From an uncultured Bacilli bacterium (GTDB lineage Bacteria > Bacillota_I > Bacilli_A > RF39 > UBA660), in the NCBI GenBank assembly GCA_934183165.1, contig CAKPRZ010000005.1, forward strand, positions 33,388 to 97,387: a stretch of 64,000 nucleotides of DNA. Reading direction: 5' to 3'. This document shows positions 8,620 through 16,923 of this stretch, one piece after another. The first letter of the stretch is position 1. Every line of letters begins with the position of its first letter. Made by a program: the position numbers and the translations under genes. The notes below the pieces were generated by a model. The model saw only the letters and a program-made list of their open reading frames with translations. It searched no databases and was not told the origin of the DNA.

Positions 8620-10434
8620 CTATCTTTTTACTTTTTTATACAATTCTTCAAATTCATCTATTATATTATTAAACATATCTATAGCACTTTCTATTACTTC
8701 TTTTTTATTCATATCAACACCTGCTATTTTCAATTCTTGAATAGGATAGTCACTACCACCTGTTTTTAAAAATTCTAGATAATCATTAACAGCATTAGCT
8801 TCACCCTTTAAAATGCGATTTACAATATAGCAAGCTGCTGAAAGACCTGTTGCATATTTATAAACATAAAAATTGTAATAGAAATGTGGAATTCTTTCCC
8901 ACTCATATCTAATTTCATCATCAACTACTACATCATTACCAAAATATTTTTTATTTAAGTCATAATAAATATTAGACATAACGTCTGGAGTTAAAACATT
9001 ATTATTTGCTTCTTCTTCATATATTTTCTTTTCAAAACTTGCAAACATAGTCTGACGATAAATAGTAGTTCTAAAAAGTTCCATTAATCTATTTAGTATA
9101 TTTAATCGTTCTTCATTATCTTTACTATTATCTAACATGTAATAAGCAAGTAATAATTCATTAACTGTTGATGCTACTTCAGCCACAAATATTCTATATC
9201 GATAAGTTTGATAAGGATTATTCTTTTTTGAATAATATGAATGCATTGAATGACCTAATTCATGTGCTAATGTCGAAATATCATTCAAAGTACCTTGATA
9301 ATTCAAAAGTATATAAGGATTAGTTGTATAACCTCCGCTGGAGTATGCGCCACTAACCTTACCAATGTTAGGATAAATATCTATCCATCTTTCATCGAAG
9401 GCTTTATCTAATAATTTTTGATAATCATCACCTAAGATATTTAATGCTTTTTTTACTATAGTTTTAGCTTCATCGAATGAATATTCCTTTGATGCTTTAT
9501 CAGCAAGCAAAGGTGCATAAACGTCATATAAATGAAGTTCATCTAATTTTAGTACATTCTTTTTAAGTCTTAAATATTTGTGATTAATATGTAAATTTGC
9601 TTCTACCGTATTGATCAAATTGTTATATATATTAATATCAATATTATCCGAAAAAAGTGATGCTTCTAAAGCTGATGCATATCCCCTGATTTTGCTAATT
9701 GAAGTGTTACTTTTTACGTCATTAGCAAGCATCAAAGAAATAGAATTTTTATAATCTTTATATGCATTAAATATAGTGTTAAATGCATTATGTCTTACTC
9801 TTCTATCATTTGATTTCAAATATAAGGAAAAATTAGAATCATTAAGCTCGATTAAATTATTATTTTCATCTTCTATACTGCCTAACTTCATATCTGCATT
9901 TGTAAACATATCATATATACTTTCAGGAAATGATAATGTTTGAGATAATGAAGATATAATTTTTTCTTCTTTTTCACTTAATATATATTGTTTACTTCTT
10001 AAAATATCGTCTATTAAAAATTGATATTCTTTTAATCTAGGTTCTTCCTCGAAAAGTAACTGGATTTTTTTATCACCGGCTTTAGTAATTTCAGGTATGA
10101 TAAATGCTGAAATCTCAGAATATTTAGTAATTATATTATTAACTTTTCCGTATAAATTTTGATATTCTGTATTAGTTGTATCACTATCTTTATTCAAATG
10201 AGCATACATATATAATTTTTCAATGAGAATATTTATATTTGAATCTTCTAGTAGTGTTTCATACAATTTAGTCCCATTAGACATCATATCTTTTTGATAC
10301 TTCTTAAAATTTTCAATCATTGAACTTAATTTTTCTAAAGCTTTATTAAATTCTTCAATACTACTATATATTGGTGATAAATCCCATTTATATTTATTAT
10401 CAACTTCACTTCTTTTTAAAAGTTTGTTATTCAT
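8620..10434 (-). CDS. pepF: Oligoendopeptidase F (M3 metallopeptidase)
   Basis: A cytosolic zinc endopeptidase that degrades short peptides. The 604-residue length is typical of PepF. The zinc motif HELGH (H391, E392, H395) is clear, with a downstream Glu-containing helix typical of M3B enzymes. Unusually, it sits between dnaK and dnaJ in the HrcA-type heat-shock operon, 58 bases after dnaK and 9 bases before dnaJ, suggesting it is expressed with the chaperones. A hairpin in the dnaK-pepF gap may lower distal expression. Confidence 0.95.
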   Translation of the reverse strand: MNNKLLKRSEVDNKYKWDLSPIYSSIEEFNKALEKLSSMIENFKKYQKDMMSNGTKLYETLLEDSNINILIEKLYMYAHLNKDSDTTNTEYQNLYGKVNNIITKYSEISAFIIPEITKAGDKKIQLLFEEEPRLKEYQFLIDDILRSKQYILSEKEEKIISSLSQTLSFPESIYDMFTNADMKLGSIEDENNNLIELNDSNFSLYLKSNDRRVRHNAFNTIFNAYKDYKNSISLMLANDVKSNTSISKIRGYASALEASLFSDNIDINIYNNLINTVEANLHINHKYLRLKKNVLKLDELHLYDVYAPLLADKASKEYSFDEAKTIVKKALNILGDDYQKLLDKAFDERWIDIYPNIGKVSGAYSSGGYTTNPYILLNYQGTLNDISTLAHELGHSMHSYYSKKNNPYQTYRYRIFVAEVASTVNELLLAYYMLDNSKDNEERLNILNRLMELFRTTIYRQTMFASFEKKIYEEEANNNVLTPDVMSNIYYDLNKKYFGNDVVVDDEIRYEWERIPHFYYNFYVYKYATGLSAACYIVNRILKGEANAVNDYLEFLKTGGSDYPIQELKIAGVDMNKKEVIESAIDMFNNIIDEFEELYKKVKR

Positions 10435-10454
10435 ATATTCTCCTTATCATATAA

Positions 10455-10476
10455 AGGTTCTAGTTTCCTAGAACCT
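10455..10476 (-). terminator. Intercistronic hairpin between dnaK and pepF (weak terminator or RNA-processing site)
   Basis: A perfect 9-bp stem (AGGTTCTAG) with a GAAA loop on the minus strand, followed by only a poor T-tract. Partial termination or a 3' stabiliser for the dnaK message is plausible. Confidence 0.5.
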
Positions 10477-10492
10477 ATTTTTATTCGTTTTT

Positions 10493-12313
10493 TTATTTTT
10501 CTTCGTATTCAGCGTCAACTACTCCATCATCTTTTTTATTATCCGATGTATTATCAGTAGTCTCTTGAGATTGCTCTTTTTGAACTTGTTCATATACTTT
10601 AGTAGCAAGAGCCATAGCTTTTTCTGTCAATTTTTCTTTTTTAGATTTTATTTCATCTAAATTGTCTTTTTCCATTGCTTCTTTTAATTCTTTGATCAAT
10701 GTTTCAGCTTCTTCTTTTTCTTTCTTATCTACTTTATCTCCTAAATCTTTAATAGCCTTTTCTGTTTGGAAGATTATTTGCTCTGCTTCGTTTCTTAAAT
10801 CTGCTTCTTCCTTCTTTTTCTTATCCTCTTCAGCATGTTCTTCTGCTTCTTTACGCATCTTCTCAATTTCTTCATCACTTAAATTAGTATTAGATGTAAT
10901 TGTGATTGCTTGTTCCTTATTAGTTCCAAGATCTTTAGCTTTTACATTAACGATACCATTAGCATCTATATCAAATGTAACCTCAATTTGTGGTACTCCA
11001 CGAGGCGCAGCTGGAATGCCTGACAATTGGAAACGACCAAGTGTTTTGTTATCGTTTGCCATACTTCTTTCACCTTGTAATACATGGATATCAACTGCTG
11101 GCTGATTATCTGCTGCTGTTGAGAATACTTGTTTCTTGCTAGTTGGAATAGTTGTATTTCTTGGAATTAATACAGTCATAACTCCACCTAATGTTTCTAG
11201 TCCTAATGATAAAGGTGTAACATCAAGTAATACTATGTCATCAACTTCTCCTGTCAATACTCCACCTTGAATTGCTGCACCCATAGCTACTACTTCGTCT
11301 GGGTTAACTTCATGAGATGGCTCTTTTCCTAATTCATTTTTAATTAACTCTTGTACCATTGGTATACGTGTAGAACCACCTACTAATAATACTTTATCAA
11401 TTTCATCTTTTGTGATTTTAGCATCCTTTAAAGCTTGACGAACTGGTTTTAATGTAGAATCAACCAAATCTCTTATTAAATCTTCAAATTTAGCACGAGT
11501 TAATGTTATATCCAAGTGAAGTGGTCCATCCTCTCCTTGAGAAATAAATGGGGCAGAAACTTGTGTTGTACTCATTCCAGATAAATCCTTTTTAGCTTTT
11601 TCAGCAACTTCTTTTAATCTTTGCATAGCCATTTTATCTTTTGTTAAATCTATGCCATTTTCCTTTTTGAATTCTTCAACTAGATAGTCGATAATTCTTT
11701 GATCGAAGTCATCTCCACCTAATTTGTTATTGCCTGCGGTTGATTTAACTTCAAATACACCATCACCAAGTTCCATTACTGATACATCAAACGTACCTCC
11801 ACCTAGGTCATAAACTAATACAGTATGTGCATTTTCTTGTTTATCAAGTCCATATGCAAGAGCTGCTGCTGTTGGTTCGTTAATAATTCTTTCTACTTCC
11901 AATCCTGCAATTTTTCCTGCATTTTTAGTTGCTTGACGTTGAGCATCATTAAAGTATGCTGGAACAGTAATAACAGCTTTACTTACTTTCTCACCTAAAT
12001 ATTTTTCAGCATAATCTTTAATATATGAAAGGATCATAGCTGATACTTCTTCTGGTGTATATTTCTTACCATCTAATTCAACTTTTTCATCAGTACCCAT
12101 TAATCTTTTAATAGAAGACACTGTATTTGGATTAGTGATAGCTTGACGTTTAGCTGCATCTCCTACTATTCTATCCTTATTTTTATTGATTGCTACTACT
12201 GAAGGAGTAGTTCTATTTCCTTCTGGGTTTGCAATAACTTTTGGTTCTCCACCTTCTAGTACTGCACAACATGAATTTGTTGTACCTAAATCGATTCCTA
12301 TTATTTTACTCAT
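10493..12313 (-). CDS. dnaK: Chaperone DnaK (Hsp70)
   Basis: A full-length 606-residue Hsp70. The N-terminal ATPase domain begins IGIDLGTTNSC and contains the DLGGGTFD and VGGSTRIP phosphate/adenosine motifs. The substrate domain starts near DVTPLSLGLETLGG and a helical lid follows, ending in a short acidic tail. The start has AAAGGAGAG upstream. It lies in hrcA-grpE-dnaK-pepF-dnaJ and works with the GrpE and DnaJ of this operon. Regulation is expected through HrcA/CIRCE at the operon promoter. Confidence 0.98.
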   Translation of the reverse strand: MSKIIGIDLGTTNSCCAVLEGGEPKVIANPEGNRTTPSVVAINKNKDRIVGDAAKRQAITNPNTVSSIKRLMGTDEKVELDGKKYTPEEVSAMILSYIKDYAEKYLGEKVSKAVITVPAYFNDAQRQATKNAGKIAGLEVERIINEPTAAALAYGLDKQENAHTVLVYDLGGGTFDVSVMELGDGVFEVKSTAGNNKLGGDDFDQRIIDYLVEEFKKENGIDLTKDKMAMQRLKEVAEKAKKDLSGMSTTQVSAPFISQGEDGPLHLDITLTRAKFEDLIRDLVDSTLKPVRQALKDAKITKDEIDKVLLVGGSTRIPMVQELIKNELGKEPSHEVNPDEVVAMGAAIQGGVLTGEVDDIVLLDVTPLSLGLETLGGVMTVLIPRNTTIPTSKKQVFSTAADNQPAVDIHVLQGERSMANDNKTLGRFQLSGIPAAPRGVPQIEVTFDIDANGIVNVKAKDLGTNKEQAITITSNTNLSDEEIEKMRKEAEEHAEEDKKKKEEADLRNEAEQIIFQTEKAIKDLGDKVDKKEKEEAETLIKELKEAMEKDNLDEIKSKKEKLTEKAMALATKVYEQVQKEQSQETTDNTSDNKKDDGVVDAEYEEK

Positions 12314-12335
12314 ATTTTATCTCTCCTTTAACTTA

Positions 12336-12959
12336 TTAAATTTTATTTACTTTTACTTTTGCTGGTCTAATAACACGACCTTTTAACATATATCCTTTAT
12401 TAAAGACCTCAAGAACAATATCATCTTCTAATTCAGGATTGTTTCCAATCATTACAGCTTCATGTAAATTTGGATCAAACTCTTTATTAAGTGCATCTAT
12501 TTCTTCTACTCCAAATTTCTTTAATATTTCTACCAAGCCATTATACAATAATTTATAACCTTCAGAATATTTTTCAAATTCAGGAGTTTCATTTTTCGTT
12601 TTAAGTGCTCTTTCAAAATTATCTAAGATAACTAATAATTCTGTTATCAAATCTTTATTAGCATATTTAATAATACTCGATACTTCTTCATCTTTTCTTT
12701 TTCGATAATTAATTAATTCCGCCTGAGTTTGTTTAACTTTAGCTTGTAAATTTTCAATTGTATTTTTTAATACTAATATTTCCTCTTCATCAGGGGTTGT
12801 ATCGTCAATTATATCTTCATCAGTTATATTTTCATCTTGTTTACTACATTCACATTCATCAATACATTCATCGCATCCACATGAATCGCATTCACACGCT
12901 TGTTCTTCTTTTACAACTTCTTCTACTTTTTTATTTTCCTCTTTTTTTATCTTACTCAT
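12336..12959 (-). CDS. grpE: Nucleotide exchange factor GrpE with a Cys-rich N-terminal extension
   Basis: GrpE releases ADP from DnaK. The 207 residues have the usual long coiled coil (about 60-110) and a C-terminal beta wing with the family signature around FDPNLHEAV and KGYMLKGRVIRPAKV. The disordered N-terminus is unusual. Residues 22-38 contain seven Cys (22, 24, 27, 29, 32, 36, 38) alternating with Asp/Glu, spaced C-x-C-x2-C-x-C-x2-C-x3-C-x-C. I checked this codon by codon. GrpE N-termini are normally acidic but Cys-free, so this looks like a metal- or redox-responsive appendage (inference). The gene lies between hrcA (7-base gap) and dnaK. Confidence 0.93.
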   Translation of the reverse strand: MSKIKKEENKKVEEVVKEEQACECDSCGCDECIDECECSKQDENITDEDIIDDTTPDEEEILVLKNTIENLQAKVKQTQAELINYRKRKDEEVSSIIKYANKDLITELLVILDNFERALKTKNETPEFEKYSEGYKLLYNGLVEILKKFGVEEIDALNKEFDPNLHEAVMIGNNPELEDDIVLEVFNKGYMLKGRVIRPAKVKVNKI

Positions 12960-12966
12960 AAATTAC

Positions 12967-13950
12967 CTAACTTTCTATATTTTCTTTTATAAATTCTAGG
13001 AGTTGTACAACCCTATCATATTCCATTCTTTTAGGGCCAATTACGGCCAAAGTGCCTTCTTCTGTTGGTGTCTTATACTTTGTTTTAATAATAGTCATGT
13101 CATCATCCAGACCATTTTCTCTTCCGATATATACTTTGATATTATTATCACTTGCTTCAACCGCGTCTATTAAGTTTTTATCATCTAATTTATCAAATAT
13201 TTCACTAATTTTGTCGATATCGTTAAATTCTGGTTGCTTTAGCATATTTTTTCTTCCAACTATATCTATATTTTTATCTGTAAATTTTGAGAACACATCA
13301 TAGAATACATTATATAATCTTTCATGTTCCTTAACATATCTACCAATAATTGGCTTGATTTCAAACTCTAGTTTATTAGATACTTCATCGATTGGAGTTC
13401 CAATGACCATATTATTAATAAGATCGACTGTTTTTTTAATTTCACCAAGATCAATATTAGATACATTGATATTTTTATGTTCAACATAACCAGTATCAGT
13501 AATAACAATAACTATCATATTATTTGTATCTATTGGAACAACTTGAATTTGTTTCAAATAGCTTTCATGAGAAGCACTTCCTAATTTTACTGAAGTATAA
13601 TTTGTCATATCTGAAATGATTTCTAGACTTTTTTTAACACAATCAGTCAGTTCTAATTGATTATTTTTAAATATGATCTGAAGTTTAAGCATATCTTCAG
13701 CACTCATTTCTTTTAATTCCATCAAATTATCTACATAATACCTATAACCTGCTTCCGATGGAACTCTACCTGAAGATGTGTGAGTTTTTTCTAACAATCC
13801 TAACTCTTCCAAAGAAGCCATTTCGCTTCTTATTGTTGCACTGGAACAATTAAGTCTATCACATATCAATTTAGAGCCAACTGGTTTGGCTAACTTAATG
13901 TACTCTAAAACGATAATTTTTAAAATTTCGTTTTGACGTTTAGTTAGCAT
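12967..13950 (-). CDS. hrcA: Heat-inducible transcription repressor HrcA
   Basis: A 327-residue repressor that binds CIRCE operators and is kept folded by chaperonins. The N-terminal winged helix (about 1-75, with SSATIRSEMASLEELG) and the GAF-like middle domain are recognisable. The ATG is preceded by AGGAGGTGATTAG. As first gene of the operon it should repress itself through the two CIRCE-like sites just upstream. Confidence 0.96.
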   Translation of the reverse strand: MLTKRQNEILKIIVLEYIKLAKPVGSKLICDRLNCSSATIRSEMASLEELGLLEKTHTSSGRVPSEAGYRYYVDNLMELKEMSAEDMLKLQIIFKNNQLELTDCVKKSLEIISDMTNYTSVKLGSASHESYLKQIQVVPIDTNNMIVIVITDTGYVEHKNINVSNIDLGEIKKTVDLINNMVIGTPIDEVSNKLEFEIKPIIGRYVKEHERLYNVFYDVFSKFTDKNIDIVGRKNMLKQPEFNDIDKISEIFDKLDDKNLIDAVEASDNNIKVYIGRENGLDDDMTIIKTKYKTPTEEGTLAVIGPKRMEYDRVVQLLEFIKENIES

Positions 13951-13961
13951 CTAATCACCTC

Positions 13962-13988
13962 CTAGCACTCATATTTCTCGGATGCTAA
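13962..13988 (-). promoter_or_regulatory. CIRCE-like HrcA operator, leader site
   Basis: CTAGCACTC, 9 bases, GGATGCTAA: the exact 9-N9-9 geometry of CIRCE with one mismatch in the left arm and two in the right. It lies in the untranslated leader next to the hrcA ribosome binding site. Confidence 0.8.
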
Positions 13989-13992
13989 TTAC

Positions 13993-14021
13993 ATTATAAT
14001 ATTATGCTTAGCACTTGTCAA
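13993..14021 (-). promoter_or_regulatory. Sigma-A promoter of the heat-shock operon
   Basis: Perfect consensus on the minus strand: TTGACA (14016-14021), 17-base spacer, TATAAT (13993-13998). It is bracketed by the two CIRCE-like sites, one of which overlaps the -35. Confidence 0.9.
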
Positions 14022-14035
14022 TATATGAGTGCTAA
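14008..14035 (-). promoter_or_regulatory. CIRCE-like HrcA operator overlapping the -35
   Basis: TTAGCACTT and GAGTGCTAA arms are nearly perfect but separated by 10 rather than 9 bases. The site covers the -35 hexamer of the hrcA promoter, a position suited to direct repression. Confidence 0.8.
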
Positions 14036-14080
14036 TTTTTTAAATTTTTTTATTACTTTTTAGGAATTCTAAATTCTATA

Positions 14081-14089
14081 TGTTATAAT
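14081..14089 (+). promoter_or_regulatory. Extended -10 promoter of the ABC exporter operon
   Basis: TGTTATAAT is an extended -10 (TGnTATAAT), 18 bases before the ATG at 14108; no good -35 is visible. The start is close, so the leader is very short. Confidence 0.55.
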
Positions 14090-14107
14090 CATTGTGAGGT
14101 GAAATCA

Positions 14108-15025
14108 ATGGAAAATAAAACCGTTTTAAAATGTAACAAAATATGTAAAAATTTTGGTAAAAAAAGAATATTAACTGATGTATCATTTGAAGTTGATAGT
14201 GGTGATATTTTGGGCTTTATTGGACCAAATGGTGCCGGCAAGACTACTACTATAAAATTAATTTTAGGGCTTAACAAAATAGACTCTGGAAATATTTTAA
14301 TTAATGATTTAGATATTGAAAAAGATTTTGAAAAAGCCATAATGAATGTTGGAGCTATTGTAGAGAACCCTGATTTATATATGTATTTAAGTGGATATGA
14401 TAATTTAAAACTTATTAAAAATATGTACAAAAATATTTCTGATGATGATGTAAATAATGTTATAAAGCAAGTAAAATTAGAAGAAAGAATAAAAGATAAA
14501 GTTTCTAAATATTCGCTTGGTATGAGACAAAGATTAGGCATAGCTCAAGCACTTTTACATAACCCTACTCTTCTAATACTTGATGAGCCCACTAATGGAT
14601 TGGATCCTGAGGGAATCAAAGAACTAAGGGATTTACTAAAAAAATTAGCAAAAGAAAAAAATATGGCTATTTTAATATCTAGTCATAATCTTTCAGAATT
14701 AGAAAGCTTTTGCAATAAAATATGTATTATTCAAAATGGTAGGATTGTCGAAGTAAATAATGTAGACAAAATTAAACAGAAAAAGAAAGATAATAAAAAT
14801 AGTTATATTTTTAAAGTTAATAGTACTAAAAATATAAATCAAATAGTATCTCATTTATCAATAATAGATAACAAGCATTTTAATATATTATTAGAAGAAG
14901 AAGAGATTCCTAACATTATTAATAAACTTGTAGAAAACAAAATTTTAATATATGAAATAAAAAAAGAATCCATCTCTTTAGAAGATGCCTTTTTGAAAAA
15001 GACTGGAGGTAATAAAATTGATTAA
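14108..15025 (+). CDS. ABC transporter ATP-binding protein (ABC-2/BcrA type)
   Basis: A 305-residue ATPase from the ATG at 14108, preceded by AGGTG at good distance; an in-frame GTG at 14099 overlaps that site. Walker A is GPNGAGKTT, the ABC signature lies in SLGMRQRLG, Walker B/D-loop is LLILDEPTNGLDP, and the switch His is in SSHNLSE. A C-terminal domain of about 80 residues is typical of BcrA/NatA-like drug or peptide exporters. The gene overlaps the start of the permease gene by 8 bases. Substrate unknown; bacitracin-type or lantibiotic export are possibilities only. Confidence 0.88.
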   Translation: MENKTVLKCNKICKNFGKKRILTDVSFEVDSGDILGFIGPNGAGKTTTIKLILGLNKIDSGNILINDLDIEKDFEKAIMNVGAIVENPDLYMYLSGYDNLKLIKNMYKNISDDDVNNVIKQVKLEERIKDKVSKYSLGMRQRLGIAQALLHNPTLLILDEPTNGLDPEGIKELRDLLKKLAKEKNMAILISSHNLSELESFCNKICIIQNGRIVEVNNVDKIKQKKKDNKNSYIFKVNSTKNINQIVSHLSIIDNKHFNILLEEEEIPNIINKLVENKILIYEIKKESISLEDAFLKKTGGNKID

Positions 15026-16511
15026 TTTAATTAAAAATGAGTTGATTAAAATATTTAAAAGAAAAACAATTTATATTTTGATGATTATAACCTTTGCATT
15101 TGTCATCTTTCATAATGTAATATATAAGGTAGCAAACAAGCTTGTAGATTCATACAATCTAGAATACTCTTCAATAACAGAAAAGGATTATGAAGAAGCT
15201 AAAGAAGAAATAAGTAAATTAAATCCTAGTAATTCCAATGATGTAGATGATTACATTTTATTAAAAACAGAAATGGATATTTACCAAATAAGTAAAAATT
15301 ATGAAAAAGGTAGTTGGCAAGAATATTTAATTAATACTGATTTGATGAACACCGTATCATTGATGAACAATTTAAAATATAAAAATCATACAATTAAAAA
15401 CTTAGAAAAGTCAGAAGATTATCAATCCCTTTTAAAGGAATACAATAATTTTTTATCGATAATAAAAGGAAACAATTGGCAAACATATGCCAAATATAAA
15501 ATAAAACAATATCAAGAAGAAAACGAAATATTAAAAGAATTTAATGATGATGAAAACAATTCTTATACTAAACAAATAAGTGAGAATAACAAAGAAATAG
15601 ATTCTATAAATTTACGTCTTAAATACAATATTGCATATGGTAATAACTATTTTAATGAAGCAATAAGTAATTACGATAAAAATTTAAAATCTTTTGAAGA
15701 ATATAATAAAGAAAAAAAATCACAATTTGGTAAAAAATATAATGAATATGAAGTTAAAAAGAATTATAAAGAATTAAAAGAACAAAATGAGAAATATAAA
15801 TATGCTTTAGACAATAAATATGATTATAATAATATGAATACATTAGGGTATGGCTTGGTAAATGTTTTATCTGACTATTCTACTTTTATATTAGTTATTA
15901 CCATCGTAATAGCAGGCAGTATTGTTTCTTCAGAATTTGATAAAGGAACAATCAAGTTGCTTTTAGTAAGACCTTATAATAGATGGAAAATATTATTATC
16001 AAAATACATAGCATCTCTTTTAATATTAATTATATCAATTATATTTGTAATAATATCAGAGTTTATAGTCGGTGGAACATTCTTCGGATTTTCTTCCATT
16101 AACGTTCCAAATATCATATACAATTTTAATACAAATCAAATTATGTATATAAATACCGGAAAAATGATGCTTTTAAATATAATTACTTCACTGCCAATGT
16201 TTATATTGTTAATTACCCTAGCTTTTACTATATCAACTATTTTCACAAATACAGCAGTAGCAATTGCTATTCCGATACTTGGATATTTTTCTTCAGAAAT
16301 CATCAATTTATTAGCTTCAAACTTTAAAATCAATTTTTTAAAATACTTTGTTACATTAAATTGGAACTTATCTAGCTATCTATTTGGTGGAATTGGCTTA
16401 TATCAAGGATTGACAATGCCATTCTCAATTACAGTATGTATTATATATTTGATGATAATGATTATCGCAAGCTTTATTATCTTTGATAAGAAAAATATTA
16501 AAAACATATAA
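15018..16511 (+). CDS. ABC-2 type transporter permease
   Basis: A 497-residue membrane protein. One N-terminal membrane helix (about 17-35) is followed by a large hydrophilic, helix-rich extracytoplasmic region (about 40-285), then about five further helices. The start is TTG at 15018, supported by GGAGGT nine bases upstream and by overlap with the ATPase gene stop, indicating translational coupling. The IAGSIVSSEFDKGTIKLLL region is characteristic of ABC-2 permeases. It forms one exporter with the preceding ATPase. Confidence 0.85.
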   Translation: MINLIKNELIKIFKRKTIYILMIITFAFVIFHNVIYKVANKLVDSYNLEYSSITEKDYEEAKEEISKLNPSNSNDVDDYILLKTEMDIYQISKNYEKGSWQEYLINTDLMNTVSLMNNLKYKNHTIKNLEKSEDYQSLLKEYNNFLSIIKGNNWQTYAKYKIKQYQEENEILKEFNDDENNSYTKQISENNKEIDSINLRLKYNIAYGNNYFNEAISNYDKNLKSFEEYNKEKKSQFGKKYNEYEVKKNYKELKEQNEKYKYALDNKYDYNNMNTLGYGLVNVLSDYSTFILVITIVIAGSIVSSEFDKGTIKLLLVRPYNRWKILLSKYIASLLILIISIIFVIISEFIVGGTFFGFSSINVPNIIYNFNTNQIMYINTGKMMLLNIITSLPMFILLITLAFTISTIFTNTAVAIAIPILGYFSSEIINLLASNFKINFLKYFVTLNWNLSSYLFGGIGLYQGLTMPFSITVCIIYLMIMIIASFIIFDKKNIKNI

Positions 16512-16536
16512 AAAGACTCAAGTCGAGTCTTTTTAT
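16508..16536. terminator. Bidirectional terminator
   Basis: A stem of about 12 bp (ATAAAAAGACTC with its complement, 5-base loop) with T-tracts in both directions. It ends the plus-strand exporter operon and the converging small membrane-protein gene. Confidence 0.85.
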
Positions 16537-16853
16537 AATGAATTTGTATCATTTTTAATATCTCCTAATGATTTGAACACTTTGTTTTCTAAAGCTTTAT
16601 ATAAAAAATCAGCCCCTAAAAAACTAAATAAACTACTCCAAATAGAAGAAATTAAATTTAAGGAAGAAAAAGTAAGTGCAAATAAGGTTCCAATTATAAG
16701 AGATACCACTAATGAAATTAATATACATGTATTACTACATTTGATAGAAAAGCTTTCTTTTACTTTCTGAACTAAATTTGTAATAATTAAACTGTTTATA
16801 ATAGCCATAATTATTACATTTTTGAGCAATCCAAAATATATTATAATTATCAC
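16533..16853 (-). CDS. Small membrane protein of unknown function
   Basis: About 100 residues with two or three hydrophobic segments (around ISLVVSLIIGTLFALTFS and SSLFSFLGADFLYKAL) and a hydrophilic C-terminus. It is not recognised; a holin-like or phage-derived membrane protein is possible but not supported. Start choice is difficult. The GTG at 16853 is itself part of the only good ribosome binding site (GAGGTG), and a start at normal spacing from that site would have to be an ATT or ATA codon. The gene ends at the bidirectional terminator. Hydrophobic composition favours this strand over the opposite frame. Confidence 0.55.
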   Translation of the reverse strand: MIIIIYFGLLKNVIIMAIINSLIITNLVQKVKESFSIKCSNTCILISLVVSLIIGTLFALTFSSLNLISSIWSSLFSFLGADFLYKALENKVFKSLGDIKNDTNSL

Positions 16854-16873
16854 CTCAGTCTATCTTATGCATC

Positions 16874-16923
16874 AAAAAAAGAGCAGGATATAATATATAT
16901 CTATATTATTCTACGCTCTTTAG
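16874..16923 (-). terminator. Terminator of the FtsX-like exporter operon
   Basis: AAAGAGC and GCTCTTT arms with an additional internal AT stem and seven T residues on the minus strand. The 5' arm lies in the last codons of the permease gene. Confidence 0.7.

Noticed and set aside
16483..16770. Plus-strand 95-residue frame after the ABC permease
   Set aside because: It begins inside the permease gene and crosses a terminator; it is the antisense of the better-supported hydrophobic minus-strand frame.
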